DNA of 64,000 bases from Spirochaetota bacterium (GCA_035477215.1 DATIKU010000008.1:62001-126000), one strand, 5' to 3'. Numbered from the stretch's first letter, positions 18,139-26,378 are shown. Translations and numbers: made by a program. The notes: generated from the letters alone by a model not told the origin.

Positions 18139-19527
18139 CTAACGGACGAGCGCGTCCGTTACCTCCTCCATTTTCATTGAGCGCGAACCCTTGACGAGCA
18201 CCACGTCTCCCGCCGCCAGCCAGCCCTTCAGAAAATCGGCTATCTCCTCTCTGCTCCCGAAATGACGCACGGCTTCGCTCTTCATGCCACCGGCGAGCGC
18301 CCCGCTGACATAGTGCCGCGCGTCGTCTCCAAAGGCGCAGAGCAGGTCGAAATCGTATTCGGCAACCATGCGTCCCACCCGCTCGTGAAAGGCGGCCGAC
18401 AGGGAGCCGAGCTCCTTCATGTCGGCGAGGACGGCGACCTTGCGGTGGGCGGGATAGATCGAGACGATCGACATGATCGCGTATCGCGTTGAGAGCGGGT
18501 TGGAATTATAGGTATCGTCGATCAGGATGAAATCCTTATCGATGATCTGCGACCTCTTATCGATATTTCTGAAAGATGAAAGCCCGCTTTTTATCAGCTC
18601 CGGCTCCACTCCAAGCTCCCTGCCCAGGGCGACGGCAAGCAGCAGGTTGTAAAGGTTGTGAATGCCGTAAAGCGGCGCCCGGTATGTCTGGCCCTGGTAC
18701 ATGATCGAACAATCAGCGGTTCCGAGCGAATAATCCTCGGGGTGAACAAGCGCGCCGGCGTAAAGCCCGAAGGTGACGACCTCGCACCCGTGTGCGCGCG
18801 CGGCCTCGCGGAGTATGTCGAAGCACTGCGTATCCTGGTTCAGGTAAAGCCTCCCCCCCCGGGCAAGTCCTTCGATAATCTCCGCCTTCGCCCGGGCCAC
18901 ACCCTCGACCGTTTCCAGGAACTCGAGGTGGCCCTCTCCGATATTGGTGATCAGTGCGATATCGGGTCTGGCGATGCGCGAAAGCCGCCCGATCTCGCCG
19001 GCATGGTTCATTCCCATCTCGACTACCGCGACCTCGTGTTCGGGGCGAAGGTGCAGCAGCGTGTAGGGAAGCCCGACCTCGTTGTTATAGTTCTTCTCGT
19101 TCCTCAGGCATGTATATTTTGCTGAAAGCGCGGCGTATACCAGTTCTTTTGTTGTGGTCTTGCCGTTCGTGCCGGTGATACCGATAACCCTGGCCTTCAT
19201 CGAAGCGCGGTGCGTCGTCGCGATCCGGCCGTAGGCCGCGAGCGTATCGTCGCAGAGGATGGCGGCCGTCCCGAAACGCCCGGCCGTGGCGCGGTCCGAT
19301 TCGCGTGCGGTGAGAAACCCGGCAAGCGACCCGTTTTCCGCCAGCGACGAAATGTAATCGTGGCCGTCGAACTTTTCCCCGGAGATCGGGACAAAAAGGT
19401 TCTTCGCGCCGAGTTTGCGGGAATCGGTGGTGATGGTTTCCACCATAACGGAAGGGTCGCCCGCGACAAGACTTCCGCCGCATGCCGCCGCGATGGCACC
19501 CATGGTCGATTGAAAGGATACCTTCAC
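18139..19527 (-). CDS. murF: UDP-MurNAc-tripeptide:D-Ala-D-Ala ligase
   Basis: Adds D-Ala-D-Ala to complete the cytoplasmic pentapeptide precursor. 462 aa, normal for MurF. ATP loop GITGTNGKTTTKELV, the NEKNYNNEVGLPYTLL segment specific to MurF, EMGMNHAGEI and DDTYNSNP are visible. The start overlaps the murE stop by 4 bases. No ddl gene is present in the window. Confidence 0.97.
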   Translation of the reverse strand: MKVSFQSTMGAIAAACGGSLVAGDPSVMVETITTDSRKLGAKNLFVPISGEKFDGHDYISSLAENGSLAGFLTARESDRATAGRFGTAAILCDDTLAAYGRIATTHRASMKARVIGITGTNGKTTTKELVYAALSAKYTCLRNEKNYNNEVGLPYTLLHLRPEHEVAVVEMGMNHAGEIGRLSRIARPDIALITNIGEGHLEFLETVEGVARAKAEIIEGLARGGRLYLNQDTQCFDILREAARAHGCEVVTFGLYAGALVHPEDYSLGTADCSIMYQGQTYRAPLYGIHNLYNLLLAVALGRELGVEPELIKSGLSSFRNIDKRSQIIDKDFILIDDTYNSNPLSTRYAIMSIVSIYPAHRKVAVLADMKELGSLSAAFHERVGRMVAEYDFDLLCAFGDDARHYVSGALAGGMKSEAVRHFGSREEIADFLKGWLAAGDVVLVKGSRSMKMEEVTDALVR

Positions 19528-21056
19528 CGCTTCGCCCCCGCGGCGATGTATTTCATCGCGATCTCGCGGTCATCGAAGTGCCGCTTTTCCTCGCCGATGA
19601 TCTGGTAGTCCTCGTGTCCCTTGCCGGCGATGACCACGATGTCGCCCTCGCCCGCCAGAGCGATCGCCATTGCTATCGCGCGCTCGCGGTCGGGCTCCAC
19701 GTCGAAGATTGCGCCCTTCATGCCGGCAAGGATGTCGTTTATGATGGCGCCGGGCTCCTCCTTCCGCGGATTGTCGCTCGTCACGATCACCACGTCCGAA
19801 AGCCTCGATGCCGTCTCACCCATGAGCGGCCGTTTCGTCCTGTCCCTGTTGCCGCCGCAGCCGAACACCGTGATGATTCTCCTCGGCGAAAGCTCGCGGG
19901 CGGACTGGAGGAGCTTGGCGAGCGCGTCGTCCGTGTGCGCGTAATCCACGACTACGCCGAAGCCTTCGTCGGAGCGTATGCGGTCGAACCGGCCGGGAAC
20001 GGCCGAAAGGCCCGTAAGACCGGCTGCGATCGCCTCGGGCGCAATGCCGATCGCGTGCGCGGCCGCGAAGGCCGCGAGTGAATTGCAGACATGGAAACCG
20101 CCGGCGAGGCGAAGATCGATCGCGGCGCCGGGCCGCGGGCGGTCTATGCGGTATGAAACGCCGTCTACGGAGTTACTGATGCTCGATTTATCCGCCCGGT
20201 AGTCCGCGTCGTCCGAGACGCCGAACCCGAAGAGCGGATAGGATCGGGACCCCTTTCCGTTGTAGATGGTCCTGCCGTATTCGTCGTCGCAGTTGACGAT
20301 CCCCGCGCGCCGGGGCTTTCCCGAACGATCGAGGAGGTCGAAGAGCCTGAGTTTGGAAGCAAAGTAGTCCTCGAAAGTGAGGTGAAAATCGAGATGATCG
20401 CGCGTAAGGTTCGTAAATACTCCGGCATCGAACTCTACGTCGTCGACGCGCCCCAGTTTCAGTCCGTGCGACGACACCTCCACGACCAGCGCATCGACTT
20501 TGTCATCGGCCATCGCGCGAACGATCTCCTGCGCGTCCCTCGACTCGGGCGTTGTGTTTGGGGCCGGCACCAGACCGCCCTTCCAGCGGTAGTTGATGGT
20601 TCCGATAACGCCGACCTCGCGGCCGGCCGTCTTTAAAATAGATTCGAGCATGTAGGTGGTGGAGGTCTTGCCGTTGGTGCCGGTAACGCCGATCACCATC
20701 ATCCCGGACGAGGGAAAGCCGTAAAACGCGGCCGAAAGAATCGAAAGGGCCCTGCGCGTATCGGCCGACACAAGCACGGTCGCTTTCCCGGCGAGATCGC
20801 CGAACCCGTCCAGCCTGCCTTCGGAAATGACAATCGCCGAGGCGCCGCGCTCGAGGGCGTCGCGGACGTACGTATGGCCGTCGCTCTGCGTCCCCTCGAT
20901 GGCGACGAAGAGCGAGCCCTTGCCGACCTTCGAGGAATTGTACTCTATTGAAGATATCACGCACCCGGCATCACCGGAGGCCGTCGATACGAACGGCGCG
21001 CATTTATCGACAAGCCCGGAGAGCGCCATCATCCGCCGTGGAGACTTACTTCCCAT
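19524..21056 (-). CDS. murE: UDP-MurNAc-tripeptide synthetase MurE, DNPR type
   Basis: Adds the third amino acid to UDP-MurNAc-L-Ala-D-Glu. About 510 aa. ATP loop GVTGTNGKTSTTYML and the specificity motif SDNPRKEEP: DNPR is the signature of meso-diaminopimelate-adding enzymes, whereas lysine or ornithine types usually differ here. An upstream extension of the frame was rejected; ATG 21056 has GAGG five bases before it and gives normal MurE length. It overlaps the end of ftsL by 11 bases, leaving no room for ftsI. Confidence 0.95.
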   Translation of the reverse strand: MGSKSPRRMMALSGLVDKCAPFVSTASGDAGCVISSIEYNSSKVGKGSLFVAIEGTQSDGHTYVRDALERGASAIVISEGRLDGFGDLAGKATVLVSADTRRALSILSAAFYGFPSSGMMVIGVTGTNGKTSTTYMLESILKTAGREVGVIGTINYRWKGGLVPAPNTTPESRDAQEIVRAMADDKVDALVVEVSSHGLKLGRVDDVEFDAGVFTNLTRDHLDFHLTFEDYFASKLRLFDLLDRSGKPRRAGIVNCDDEYGRTIYNGKGSRSYPLFGFGVSDDADYRADKSSISNSVDGVSYRIDRPRPGAAIDLRLAGGFHVCNSLAAFAAAHAIGIAPEAIAAGLTGLSAVPGRFDRIRSDEGFGVVVDYAHTDDALAKLLQSARELSPRRIITVFGCGGNRDRTKRPLMGETASRLSDVVIVTSDNPRKEEPGAIINDILAGMKGAIFDVEPDRERAIAMAIALAGEGDIVVIAGKGHEDYQIIGEEKRHFDDREIAMKYIAAGAKR

Positions 21057-21342
21057 TATTCCTCTTCCCGTCCAGCAATACGATAATATCCGCCGGAGTG
21101 AGCTCGCGCATCCCCTGCGTGCGGGCGTACCGCTCGGCCACGTCCACCCGCCGGTATCGCTCGATTTCGGCACGCAGGCGGTCGTTCTCCTTCACCAGGC
21201 GCTTTTCGATCGCAATGTTCTCGCGGTACGCCATTTTCATCTTCATGACCTCGATGTTCTGCCAGACGTACAGCACCACAAAGAGGATGACGCCCGTAAC
21301 TATGCCGATGTATTTTATGACGCCCTCCCGATCTTCTCGCAT
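21046..21342 (-). CDS. ftsL: FtsL-like bitopic division protein, ~98 aa
   Basis: Small bitopic membrane protein: a short cytoplasmic N-terminus (MREDREG), one transmembrane helix (about residues 9-28, YIGIVTGVILFVVLYVW), then a charged coiled coil of about 50 residues (KMKMAYRENIAIEKRLVKEND). This architecture and the place between rsmH and murE define FtsL, the partner of FtsB/FtsQ. Sequence identity in this family is always low, so the call relies on topology and order. The start at 21342 lies inside the end of rsmH. Confidence 0.8.
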   Translation of the reverse strand: MREDREGVIKYIGIVTGVILFVVLYVWQNIEVMKMKMAYRENIAIEKRLVKENDRLRAEIERYRRVDVAERYARTQGMRELTPADIIVLLDGKRNNGK

Positions 21343-22295
21343 ACCCGCATCTTCGCGCTGCGCGAGCGCCTGTTTTCCGTAAGCTCCGCGTCGCCCGGCA
21401 CGAGCGGCTTCTTCGTCAATATTCTCAGCAGCGGCGAGCCGGTGCACCGACAGTGGCGGGGCTCTTCGCCGCACTTGCAACCGGCGGCCATCCTCCGGAA
21501 CGAGTCTTTCACGACCCTGTCCTCAAGGGAGTGAAAGGAGATGGCGATGATCCTGCCCCCTTCCGCGAGGAGACGGGCGGCGTCGCGCAGGGACGCGCGG
21601 ATCGCCGCAAGCTCGTCGTTCACCGCGATGCGGAGCGCCTGGAATACTCTGGTTGCCGGATGGATGTTGCGCACGTGGTACCGCACCGGGATAGCGCGGA
21701 GCACCAGCTCCGCGAGTTCGCCGGTGGTTGTGATCGGTCCCGCCCCCCGGCGCTCGACGATACGCCTGGCGATCCGCTTCGCCCAACGCTCCTCTCCATA
21801 TCCAAGGAGGATATCTGTCAACTCCTTTTCCCGCCGGGTATTAACGATGCGCGCCGCGTCCGTTTCGAGGCGCGGGTCCAGCCGCATGTCGAGCGGCTCG
21901 TCGCTCCGGAAGCTGAATCCCCTGCCGCTTTTGTCCAGGTGAAAGGACGAAATTCCGAAATCGTACAGGAAACAGCGCACGCGCCCCTCCATGCCCGCCA
22001 TATTCTCACCTGCGTTCGCGAAATTGTCGTTTATCACTTCGAACCGGTTCCCGTACACCGAAAGCCTTGCGTCGGCAATGGCCAGGATCTCCGGATCTCG
22101 CTCGAAAGCCACAACGCTCAGATCCGGAAAGCCGCTGAGGATGAGCTCGGAATGCCCCCCCTCGCCCAGCGTACAGTCCACCACCACGCTCCCATCGCAC
22201 GCGGATATGCCGGCGATGTATTCCATCACCTCCCGGTGCATCACCGGGGTGTGGGCGAAGGGCCCGCTCGGATCGTCGTCTGTATTATGTCTCAT
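21315..22295 (-). CDS. rsmH: 16S rRNA (cytosine-1402-N4)-methyltransferase
   Basis: RsmH (MraW) methylates C1402 in the 16S rRNA decoding centre using SAM. HTPVMHREVMEYI at the N-terminus, DCTLGEGGHSELIL (SAM loop), FDFGISSFHLD-type motif (YDFGISSFHLDKSGRGFSF) and ISFHSLEDRVVK near the C-terminus are typical. About 326 aa from ATG 22295; a GTG 11 codons upstream is possible. The first codons (ATGAGACATAAT) coincide with a 21-bp sequence that recurs in the ftsA-ftsZ gap. C-terminal region carries two CxC-like cysteine pairs (CKCGEEPRHCRC). Confidence 0.96.
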   Translation of the reverse strand: MRHNTDDDPSGPFAHTPVMHREVMEYIAGISACDGSVVVDCTLGEGGHSELILSGFPDLSVVAFERDPEILAIADARLSVYGNRFEVINDNFANAGENMAGMEGRVRCFLYDFGISSFHLDKSGRGFSFRSDEPLDMRLDPRLETDAARIVNTRREKELTDILLGYGEERWAKRIARRIVERRGAGPITTTGELAELVLRAIPVRYHVRNIHPATRVFQALRIAVNDELAAIRASLRDAARLLAEGGRIIAISFHSLEDRVVKDSFRRMAAGCKCGEEPRHCRCTGSPLLRILTKKPLVPGDAELTENRRSRSAKMRVCEKIGRAS

Positions 22296-22335
22296 TATCG
22301 GTTGCGGCTCTCCCCCGAAAGCCGTCACGACACGA

Positions 22336-22773
22336 CTAAAAGCCCAGGTCTTTCGCGAAGGCGTTGAGCGCCTCGCCGTCGGGCCTGTATCTGTTATAGA
22401 CCTCGCTGCCCCATATCTCGATCTTGTTGCACAGGCCTAACATCGTAACTTCGTTATCGATCTCGGCATATTCCTTGAGATACGCGGGAACGATGATCCT
22501 GCCCTGCTTGTCAAGCTCGCACTCGCTTGCGCCGCCCATCAGAAAGCGAAGGCGCATCCTGTTCATGGGGTCGGCCTGGGAAAGCGGCTGGAGCCTGTTC
22601 GCCACGAATTCGCTCCAGTCCTCCTCCCGGAACGCCATGATGCATTTGTCGAAGCCATGGGTGATGATAAGCTTGTTTATGACGGCGTTCTCGCCGAAGG
22701 CCTTGCGCAGCCGCACCGGAATGGCCACCCTTCCCTTCTCATCAAGCGCCGGATGATATTCCCCCATGAACAC
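22336..22773 (-). CDS. mraZ: Transcriptional regulator MraZ
   Basis: 145 aa, first gene of the dcw cluster. Two SpoVT/AbrB-like halves: N-terminal MFMGEYHPALDEKGRVAIPVRLRK and a second copy with CELDKQGRIIVPAYLKEYA. MraZ binds TGGGN repeats upstream of its own gene and represses the dcw operon in E. coli. Two TGGGG repeats spaced exactly 10 bp are present upstream (22814-22838). The start is probably GTG at 22773 (MFMGEY as in other MraZ), with an ATG two codons later as alternative. Confidence 0.96.
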   Translation of the reverse strand: MFMGEYHPALDEKGRVAIPVRLRKAFGENAVINKLIITHGFDKCIMAFREEDWSEFVANRLQPLSQADPMNRMRLRFLMGGASECELDKQGRIIVPAYLKEYAEIDNEVTMLGLCNKIEIWGSEVYNRYRPDGEALNAFAKDLGF

Positions 22774-22813
22774 CCGAAAAACACCCCTTTCATGCTGATT
22801 TCAAGACCATAAT

Positions 22814-22838
22814 CAACACAAATCCCCACTTATCCCCA
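22814..22838 (-). promoter_or_regulatory. MraZ operator: TGGGN repeats
   Basis: On the minus strand TGGGG-ATAAG-TGGGG-ATTTG-TGTTG: two perfect TGGGN boxes (22834-22838, 22824-22828) and a degenerate third (22814-22818), each starting 10 bp after the last. The 5-base spacing matches the MraZ binding sites described in E. coli and other bacteria. Confidence 0.75.
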
Positions 22839-22840
22839 CA

Positions 22841-22869
22841 AGAGCACCACAATGTGACATAATTGTCAA
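22841..22869 (-). promoter_or_regulatory. Possible dcw promoter with palindrome
   Basis: TTGACA on the minus strand (22864-22869) followed 17 bases later by a poor -10 (TGCTCT, 22841-22846). The -35 lies in a palindrome, TGACATAATTGTCA (22855-22868), which could be an operator for the XRE-cupin regulator encoded just upstream. Confidence 0.35.
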
Positions 22870-22956
22870 GAAAAAAAATATATGCCGCCTGCACGGGAGC
22901 GTTTTTTTAAAGATTTGATGTGATGGGAAGGCGTGATGGGGGCCGTATTCCCCGGC

Positions 22957-23529
22957 TCATGGCTTTTTGTTGATGAATATCCAGGGGACCACGTTGGCCC
23001 AGACGGCAATCGCGGTCACTTCGCGCTGGTTGGTCATACGATGGCGCTTGTAGCTCTCGAAGCTGATGCTGTCGCCGGGCTGCATAACATAGGCGACGTC
23101 CTCGATATCGATGGCGAGCTCGCCCTTGAGCAAATAGCCGCATTCCAGGCCTTCGTGCTCGTACATTCGCTCGCCGGAGGAGCTTCCGGGAGGAAACTCG
23201 ATGATGATGACCTCCATGTCCTGCGCCCCGGGCGTAAGCAGGCTGTAGCGCACGTTGCCCTCGGTGATGATCTTCTTGTGGGTGCCTTTTTTAATGATCG
23301 GGGATGCCGGGTTTTTCGTTTCGTACTCGAAAAGCAGGCCGATGGGGATCTCGAAAACATCGGCGATCGACTTGAGCGTGGAAAGCGAGGGATTGGCCTT
23401 GCCCCGCTCTATCTGACTTATCAGGCTCGGCGTCGCGTGAATCAGGTCCGCGAGCTTTTTCAGGGTGATCTCGTTCTTCTTGCGGTAGTACTGTATTTTC
23501 TTTCCGATATTGAGTACGAGTTCGTCCAT
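22957..23529 (-). CDS. XRE-family regulator with C-terminal cupin domain
   Basis: 190 aa. Residues about 7-62 form a Cro/C1-type helix-turn-helix (KIQYYRKKNEITLKKLADLI, then TPSLISQIERGKANPSLSTL). Residues about 105-180 form a cupin_2 barrel (FPPGSSSGERMYEHEGLECGYLLKGELAI, with PGDSISF). This is the PuuR/SutR-like architecture, where the cupin senses a small ligand. Cytoplasmic DNA-binding regulator. It lies upstream of mraZ on the same strand with a 183-bp gap, so it probably forms its own unit. Target genes are unknown; a TGACATAATTGTCA palindrome in the gap is a candidate site. Confidence 0.9.
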   Translation of the reverse strand: MDELVLNIGKKIQYYRKKNEITLKKLADLIHATPSLISQIERGKANPSLSTLKSIADVFEIPIGLLFEYETKNPASPIIKKGTHKKIITEGNVRYSLLTPGAQDMEVIIIEFPPGSSSGERMYEHEGLECGYLLKGELAIDIEDVAYVMQPGDSISFESYKRHRMTNQREVTAIAVWANVVPWIFINKKP

Positions 23530-23808
23530 CGAGCCTCTTGAAATCAGCGGGATTCAAAAGCCGTTTTTACCGGAACGCCTCGAAAATCCGTTCCGGGGGT
23601 TTCCGTCCGGGTTTTAAAATACCGAATTATTCATAGCATAAAATGTCAATTTTAAGCACATTTTTTTGTATTCTAACAAAGGGGGAAAAAATTTCAATAA
23701 AAAAAATGAACATCGGCGATACCGGGGCATTTCTTCATCATGACGGCGGCCGGACGCGGATATTTTTTTCTTGACGATGTCCTCCGCAGTTATTACGTGT
23801 ACGTATAT

Positions 23809-23879
23809 GCGGGTGTAATTCAGTGGTAGAATTTCAGCCTTCCAAGCTGATAGCGTGGGTTCGATTCCCATCACCCGCT
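23809..23879 (+). tRNA. tRNA-Gly (anticodon TCC)
   Basis: 71-nt cloverleaf: acceptor GCGGGTG/CACCCGC, anticodon stem TCAGC/GCTGA closing the loop CTTCCAA with anticodon TCC, T arm GTGGGTTCGATTCCCAT. Discriminator T at 23879; CCA is not encoded. The 3' half is the left attachment site of the integrated element, whose recombination has kept the tRNA intact. Confidence 0.95.
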
Positions 23880-23887
23880 CATAAAAG
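23839..23887 (+). repeat. attL core, 49-bp direct repeat copy 1
   Basis: Begins CTTCCAAGCTGATAGCGTGG inside the tRNA-Gly anticodon loop and ends TCATAAAAG. Identical to 32527-32575; flanking bases differ on both sides (GC/AA before, CC/AA after), which defines the core. Confidence 0.95.
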
Positions 23888-23891
23888 CCCT

Positions 23892-23938
23892 GGAAAGTTC
23901 AGGACTTAGAAAAAGCCACCGGTCAACCGGCGCTTTTC
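23892..23938 (+). terminator. Element-borne hairpin after tRNA-Gly
   Basis: An imperfect hairpin, AAAGCCACCGGT paired with ACCGGCGCTTT, ends in TTTTC just before the integrase. It may replace the native tRNA terminator, which now lies beyond attR at 32571-32601. Confidence 0.4.
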
Positions 23939-23966
23939 AAACACTCGAATGTGAGAGGAGTGTGAG

Positions 23967-25106
23967 ATGGCGTCGGGAAAACCGTACTCCGTTTTCAAGC
24001 GCGGCCGCTTCTATTACGCACAGTTTCGCCTTCCGAACGGGAAATTTTCCACCGCCCGCACCACCAAGCTGACCCGCAAGGGCGACGCCGAGCGCTGGTG
24101 CATCGAGCAGCTTTCGGCGGGGCCCATCATCACCCGCCGCTTCCTCATCCTGGAAGAGTATACCCGCGGCTTCTTCGCCTGGGATGGCGCGTGGGCGACT
24201 GACAAGCGCGTCCGGGGCCTCCGGGTATCCCCGCGACACTGCCGGGAGCGCGAGGACCTCATGCGGCGCTTCATCCTTCCCCAGCTGGGGGACCGCCGCT
24301 TTCTGGACATCGACCGGGGAGTAATAAAGGCCTTCAGGAACGGCCTCCACGATCGCGGCTACGCCGGCGGAACGATCAACCACGTTCTCTCATGCCTGAA
24401 GACGATCCTCGCGACCGCCGAGGACGAGGGCCTCATCCGCCAGGCGCCGCGGATCGATCGCGCCGCTAACCGGCCGAAGCACAAGGGGATCCTCGAGATC
24501 GAGGAGGTCCAGAAGGTGTTCTCGATCGAGTGGAGCGACCGCCGGGCCTACGCGGGGAACCTCCTCGCCGCGACGACGGGCCTTCGCCTGGGCGAGCTCA
24601 TGGGCCTGGTCCTGGCGGACGTCCGCCTGGATGAAGGCTTTCTCCACGTCCGGCGGTCGTGGGACACCAGGCTAAAATTGATGAACGAGACCACCAAGAC
24701 CGGCCGGGCCCGGAATATCTTCGTTCCGGAGGCCGTAAAGGAGGAGCTCGCCCGGATTCGCGACCTCAACCCCTACACGGACGCGGGGCCCGAAGCCTTC
24801 CTCTTCTTCGGCCACCGCGCGGACCGGCCGATGGACGGGAACGCCTTTATCCGGGCGCTTTATGAGGCCATCGCGCGGATCGGCATCGACGACGTGGAGC
24901 GCCGCCGGCGGAACATCACCTTCCATTCGTGGCGGCACTGGCTGAACAGCCTTTTAATCAATGCGAAAATCCCCCTCCAGAAGATTCAGAGCATCACCGG
25001 GCACCTTACGCCGGAGATGAGCCAGCATTATTACCAGCTCGACGATATGGCCGACGTACTTCTCATTCAGCAGAGCATCTTTACCCGGGGAACCGGGAGA
25101 AAATAA
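23967..25106 (+). CDS. int: Tyrosine recombinase, element integrase
   Basis: 379 aa. N-terminal arm-binding/SAM-like core-binding region (about 85-165) and a C-terminal catalytic domain (about 175-365). Catalytic set visible: R207 in TTGLRLGEL, K244 in TKTGRAR, H320 and R323 in HSWRHW, H346 in TGHLTPEMSQ and nucleophile Y355 in QHYYQL. It catalyses site-specific recombination between the 49-bp tRNA-Gly core and a circular attP. It lies 80 bp from attL and reads inward, as usual for tRNA-integrating elements. All catalytic residues are intact, so mobility is possible. Confidence 0.95.
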   Translation: MASGKPYSVFKRGRFYYAQFRLPNGKFSTARTTKLTRKGDAERWCIEQLSAGPIITRRFLILEEYTRGFFAWDGAWATDKRVRGLRVSPRHCREREDLMRRFILPQLGDRRFLDIDRGVIKAFRNGLHDRGYAGGTINHVLSCLKTILATAEDEGLIRQAPRIDRAANRPKHKGILEIEEVQKVFSIEWSDRRAYAGNLLAATTGLRLGELMGLVLADVRLDEGFLHVRRSWDTRLKLMNETTKTGRARNIFVPEAVKEELARIRDLNPYTDAGPEAFLFFGHRADRPMDGNAFIRALYEAIARIGIDDVERRRRNITFHSWRHWLNSLLINAKIPLQKIQSITGHLTPEMSQHYYQLDDMADVLLIQQSIFTRGTGRK

Positions 25107-25120
25107 TAAAGAGGTGGCAC

Positions 25121-25264
25121 ATGAAAAAAAAGAAGGAAAGCCTCATAGTCAAGAAAAAGAGACTACTGCGAACGATGTTATCAGCACTCGAAGCCATTGA
25201 CCCGAAAAGTGCGGCAGAAGTAAGGAGGTCGATATGTTCACAAAAGAAGAATCGGAACGCTTAG
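25121..25264 (+). CDS. Small basic protein, 47 aa
   Basis: ATG at 25121 follows AGAGGTGGCAC, 14 bases after the integrase stop. The product is Lys/Arg-rich at the N-terminus (MKKKKESLIVKKKRLL) and ends SICSQKKNRNA. No family recognised. It overlaps the next small ORF by 31 bases in another frame; both have good ribosome sites, so they may be translated as a coupled pair. Confidence 0.5.
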   Translation: MKKKKESLIVKKKRLLRTMLSALEAIDPKSAAEVRRSICSQKKNRNA

Positions 25265-25380
25265 AATTGATCAAGCAAAGGGAACTTCTCCGGGCAGAGG
25301 TTTACGAGCTATTGAAAAAACTATCAAAAGGTCTGAATGATGAGATCGTCGATCGATTGCATAGCAGAGTAGTTGACTAA
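25234..25380 (+). CDS. Small helical protein, 48 aa
   Basis: ATG at 25234 has a perfect AAGGAGG six bases upstream. The predicted product MFTKEESERLELIKQRELLR... is charged and likely one or two alpha helices. No family recognised. The strong ribosome site and compact overlap with the preceding ORF argue that it is real. An antitoxin-like or DNA-binding role is only a guess. Confidence 0.55.
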   Translation: MFTKEESERLELIKQRELLRAEVYELLKKLSKGLNDEIVDRLHSRVVD

Positions 25381-25500
25381 CGGCATTATCGCCGTGTATA
25401 ATGCAGGAACCGGGATAGGTGGGAAGTCATGATCCCGCCGAAAGCCCACCCCATGCGGGTTTCCCGGTTATCTTTCAGGCATGGGAGACATGGGGGAAAT

Positions 25501-26067
25501 ATGAAGGTGCATGAAAATCCAATACCCGACGAAATTAAAGTTAAAGTTGATGAAATTCTTAAACTCACCTCTAAGCACTTCTCCTCACTTAAAATTGAAT
25601 CCGGAAGCTGGGCAAGGACAACAATTGGACCAACAAACCAGGTAAGCGTGATACTTCAAATCGGCCCTTCTTCTTTTTTCCGCACTGACATTTTTAAATC
25701 ACTGGGAATTTTAAACGATATGAAAAATGAATTCATAGATCATATCGAATCCCTAAGAGATGAAAAAATAATATGGTTTGATGACGAAGAAATTGAAAAA
25801 GGTGGAAGAATAGTCGTTATGAAAAAACGACATGCAGAGTATATTATTTCACTTTATAAAGTATGGACGGAGCGAGGATATATTTCTGACCTTGTAAATC
25901 CTCGGAAAGAATTTGCCAAATGGGTGCTATACCGTTCCCGAAATGGGACGATCATAAAACTAACACCAAAGCGCTTGTCAAAAATGTATTTGGAATACTT
26001 CCCAAAAAACGATTCTGATTTCATACCCCAAAACTTACCTGAATACGATATCGTGAAACAGCTTTAA
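25501..26067 (+). CDS. AT-rich cargo gene of unknown function, 188 aa
   Basis: No recognised domain. The base composition is markedly more A+T rich than the integrase or replication genes around it, with AAA/ATT-rich codon use, which suggests separate acquisition. ATG at 25501 follows GGGGGAAAT; a longer frame from 25429 is less likely. Predicted soluble, mixed alpha/beta, with a charged segment WFDDEEIEKGGRIVVMKKRH in the middle. It sits between the integrase and the excisionase-like gene. In satellites and prophages, accessory genes such as phage defence often occupy that slot, so a defence role is a reasonable but untested inference. Confidence 0.7.
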   Translation: MKVHENPIPDEIKVKVDEILKLTSKHFSSLKIESGSWARTTIGPTNQVSVILQIGPSSFFRTDIFKSLGILNDMKNEFIDHIESLRDEKIIWFDDEEIEKGGRIVVMKKRHAEYIISLYKVWTERGYISDLVNPRKEFAKWVLYRSRNGTIIKLTPKRLSKMYLEYFPKNDSDFIPQNLPEYDIVKQL

Positions 26068-26103
26068 TTCACCCCGCTTCACCCTTTTTCACCCCACTTC
26101 ACC
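26068..26103 (+). repeat. Four TTCACC iterons at 10-bp spacing
   Basis: TTCACC occurs at 26068, 26078, 26088 and 26098, forming two 16-bp near-identical direct repeats TTCACCCC(G/A)CTTCACC. The exact helical-turn spacing suggests a protein binding array upstream of the excisionase-like/replication operon. Confidence 0.6.
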
Positions 26104-26129
26104 TTGACTGACAAGGGAATATACGCTTA

Positions 26130-26155
26130 CCCTTAATTAAACAATAATTAGGGGG
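26130..26155. promoter_or_regulatory. Inverted repeat before the excisionase-like gene
   Basis: CCCTTAATTA (26130-26139) and TAATTAGGGG (26146-26155), 9 of 10 positions symmetrical with a 6-base spacer. It ends 8 bases before the ATG at 26163, overlapping the ribosome site. Likely operator or mRNA hairpin. Confidence 0.45.
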
Positions 26156-26162
26156 TGTAGGT

Positions 26163-26378
26163 ATGCCAAAACCTGAACCTACAAAAAGAGAAACTACTGA
26201 TCAACTGAGGGACTCAAAGTGGCTCGCGGAACGTCTGGGGATTTCGTATGATAAAGCGCGCAGCCTCGGACGTGAGAACCTGGTCCCCAACCTCCGGATT
26301 GGAAAGCTCATCAAATACGATCCGCACGCGATCGACGCCTTCATCCGTGAGCGCATGAACCCGGCGAGGCCCGCATGA
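26163..26378 (+). CDS. Excisionase/AlpA-like HTH protein, 71 aa
   Basis: Single winged or MerR-like helix-turn-helix: WLAERLGISYDKARSLGREN, then LRIGKLIKYDPHAIDAFIRE. This pattern (xLAexLgis...R.G+liRyd...id.fi) matches the HTH_17/excisionase group. It likely binds DNA near an att site as a directionality factor or acts as an activator like AlpA. The stop overlaps the next ORF start (ATGA). It heads a tightly packed operon of four genes. Confidence 0.8.
   Translation: MPKPEPTKRETTDQLRDSKWLAERLGISYDKARSLGRENLVPNLRIGKLIKYDPHAIDAFIRERMNPARPA

Noticed and set aside
23614-23874. Minus-strand ORF beginning MMGIEPTLSAW
   Set aside because: Its start is the antisense of tRNA-Gly; the same peptide appears opposite attR, purely from the duplicated tRNA sequence.
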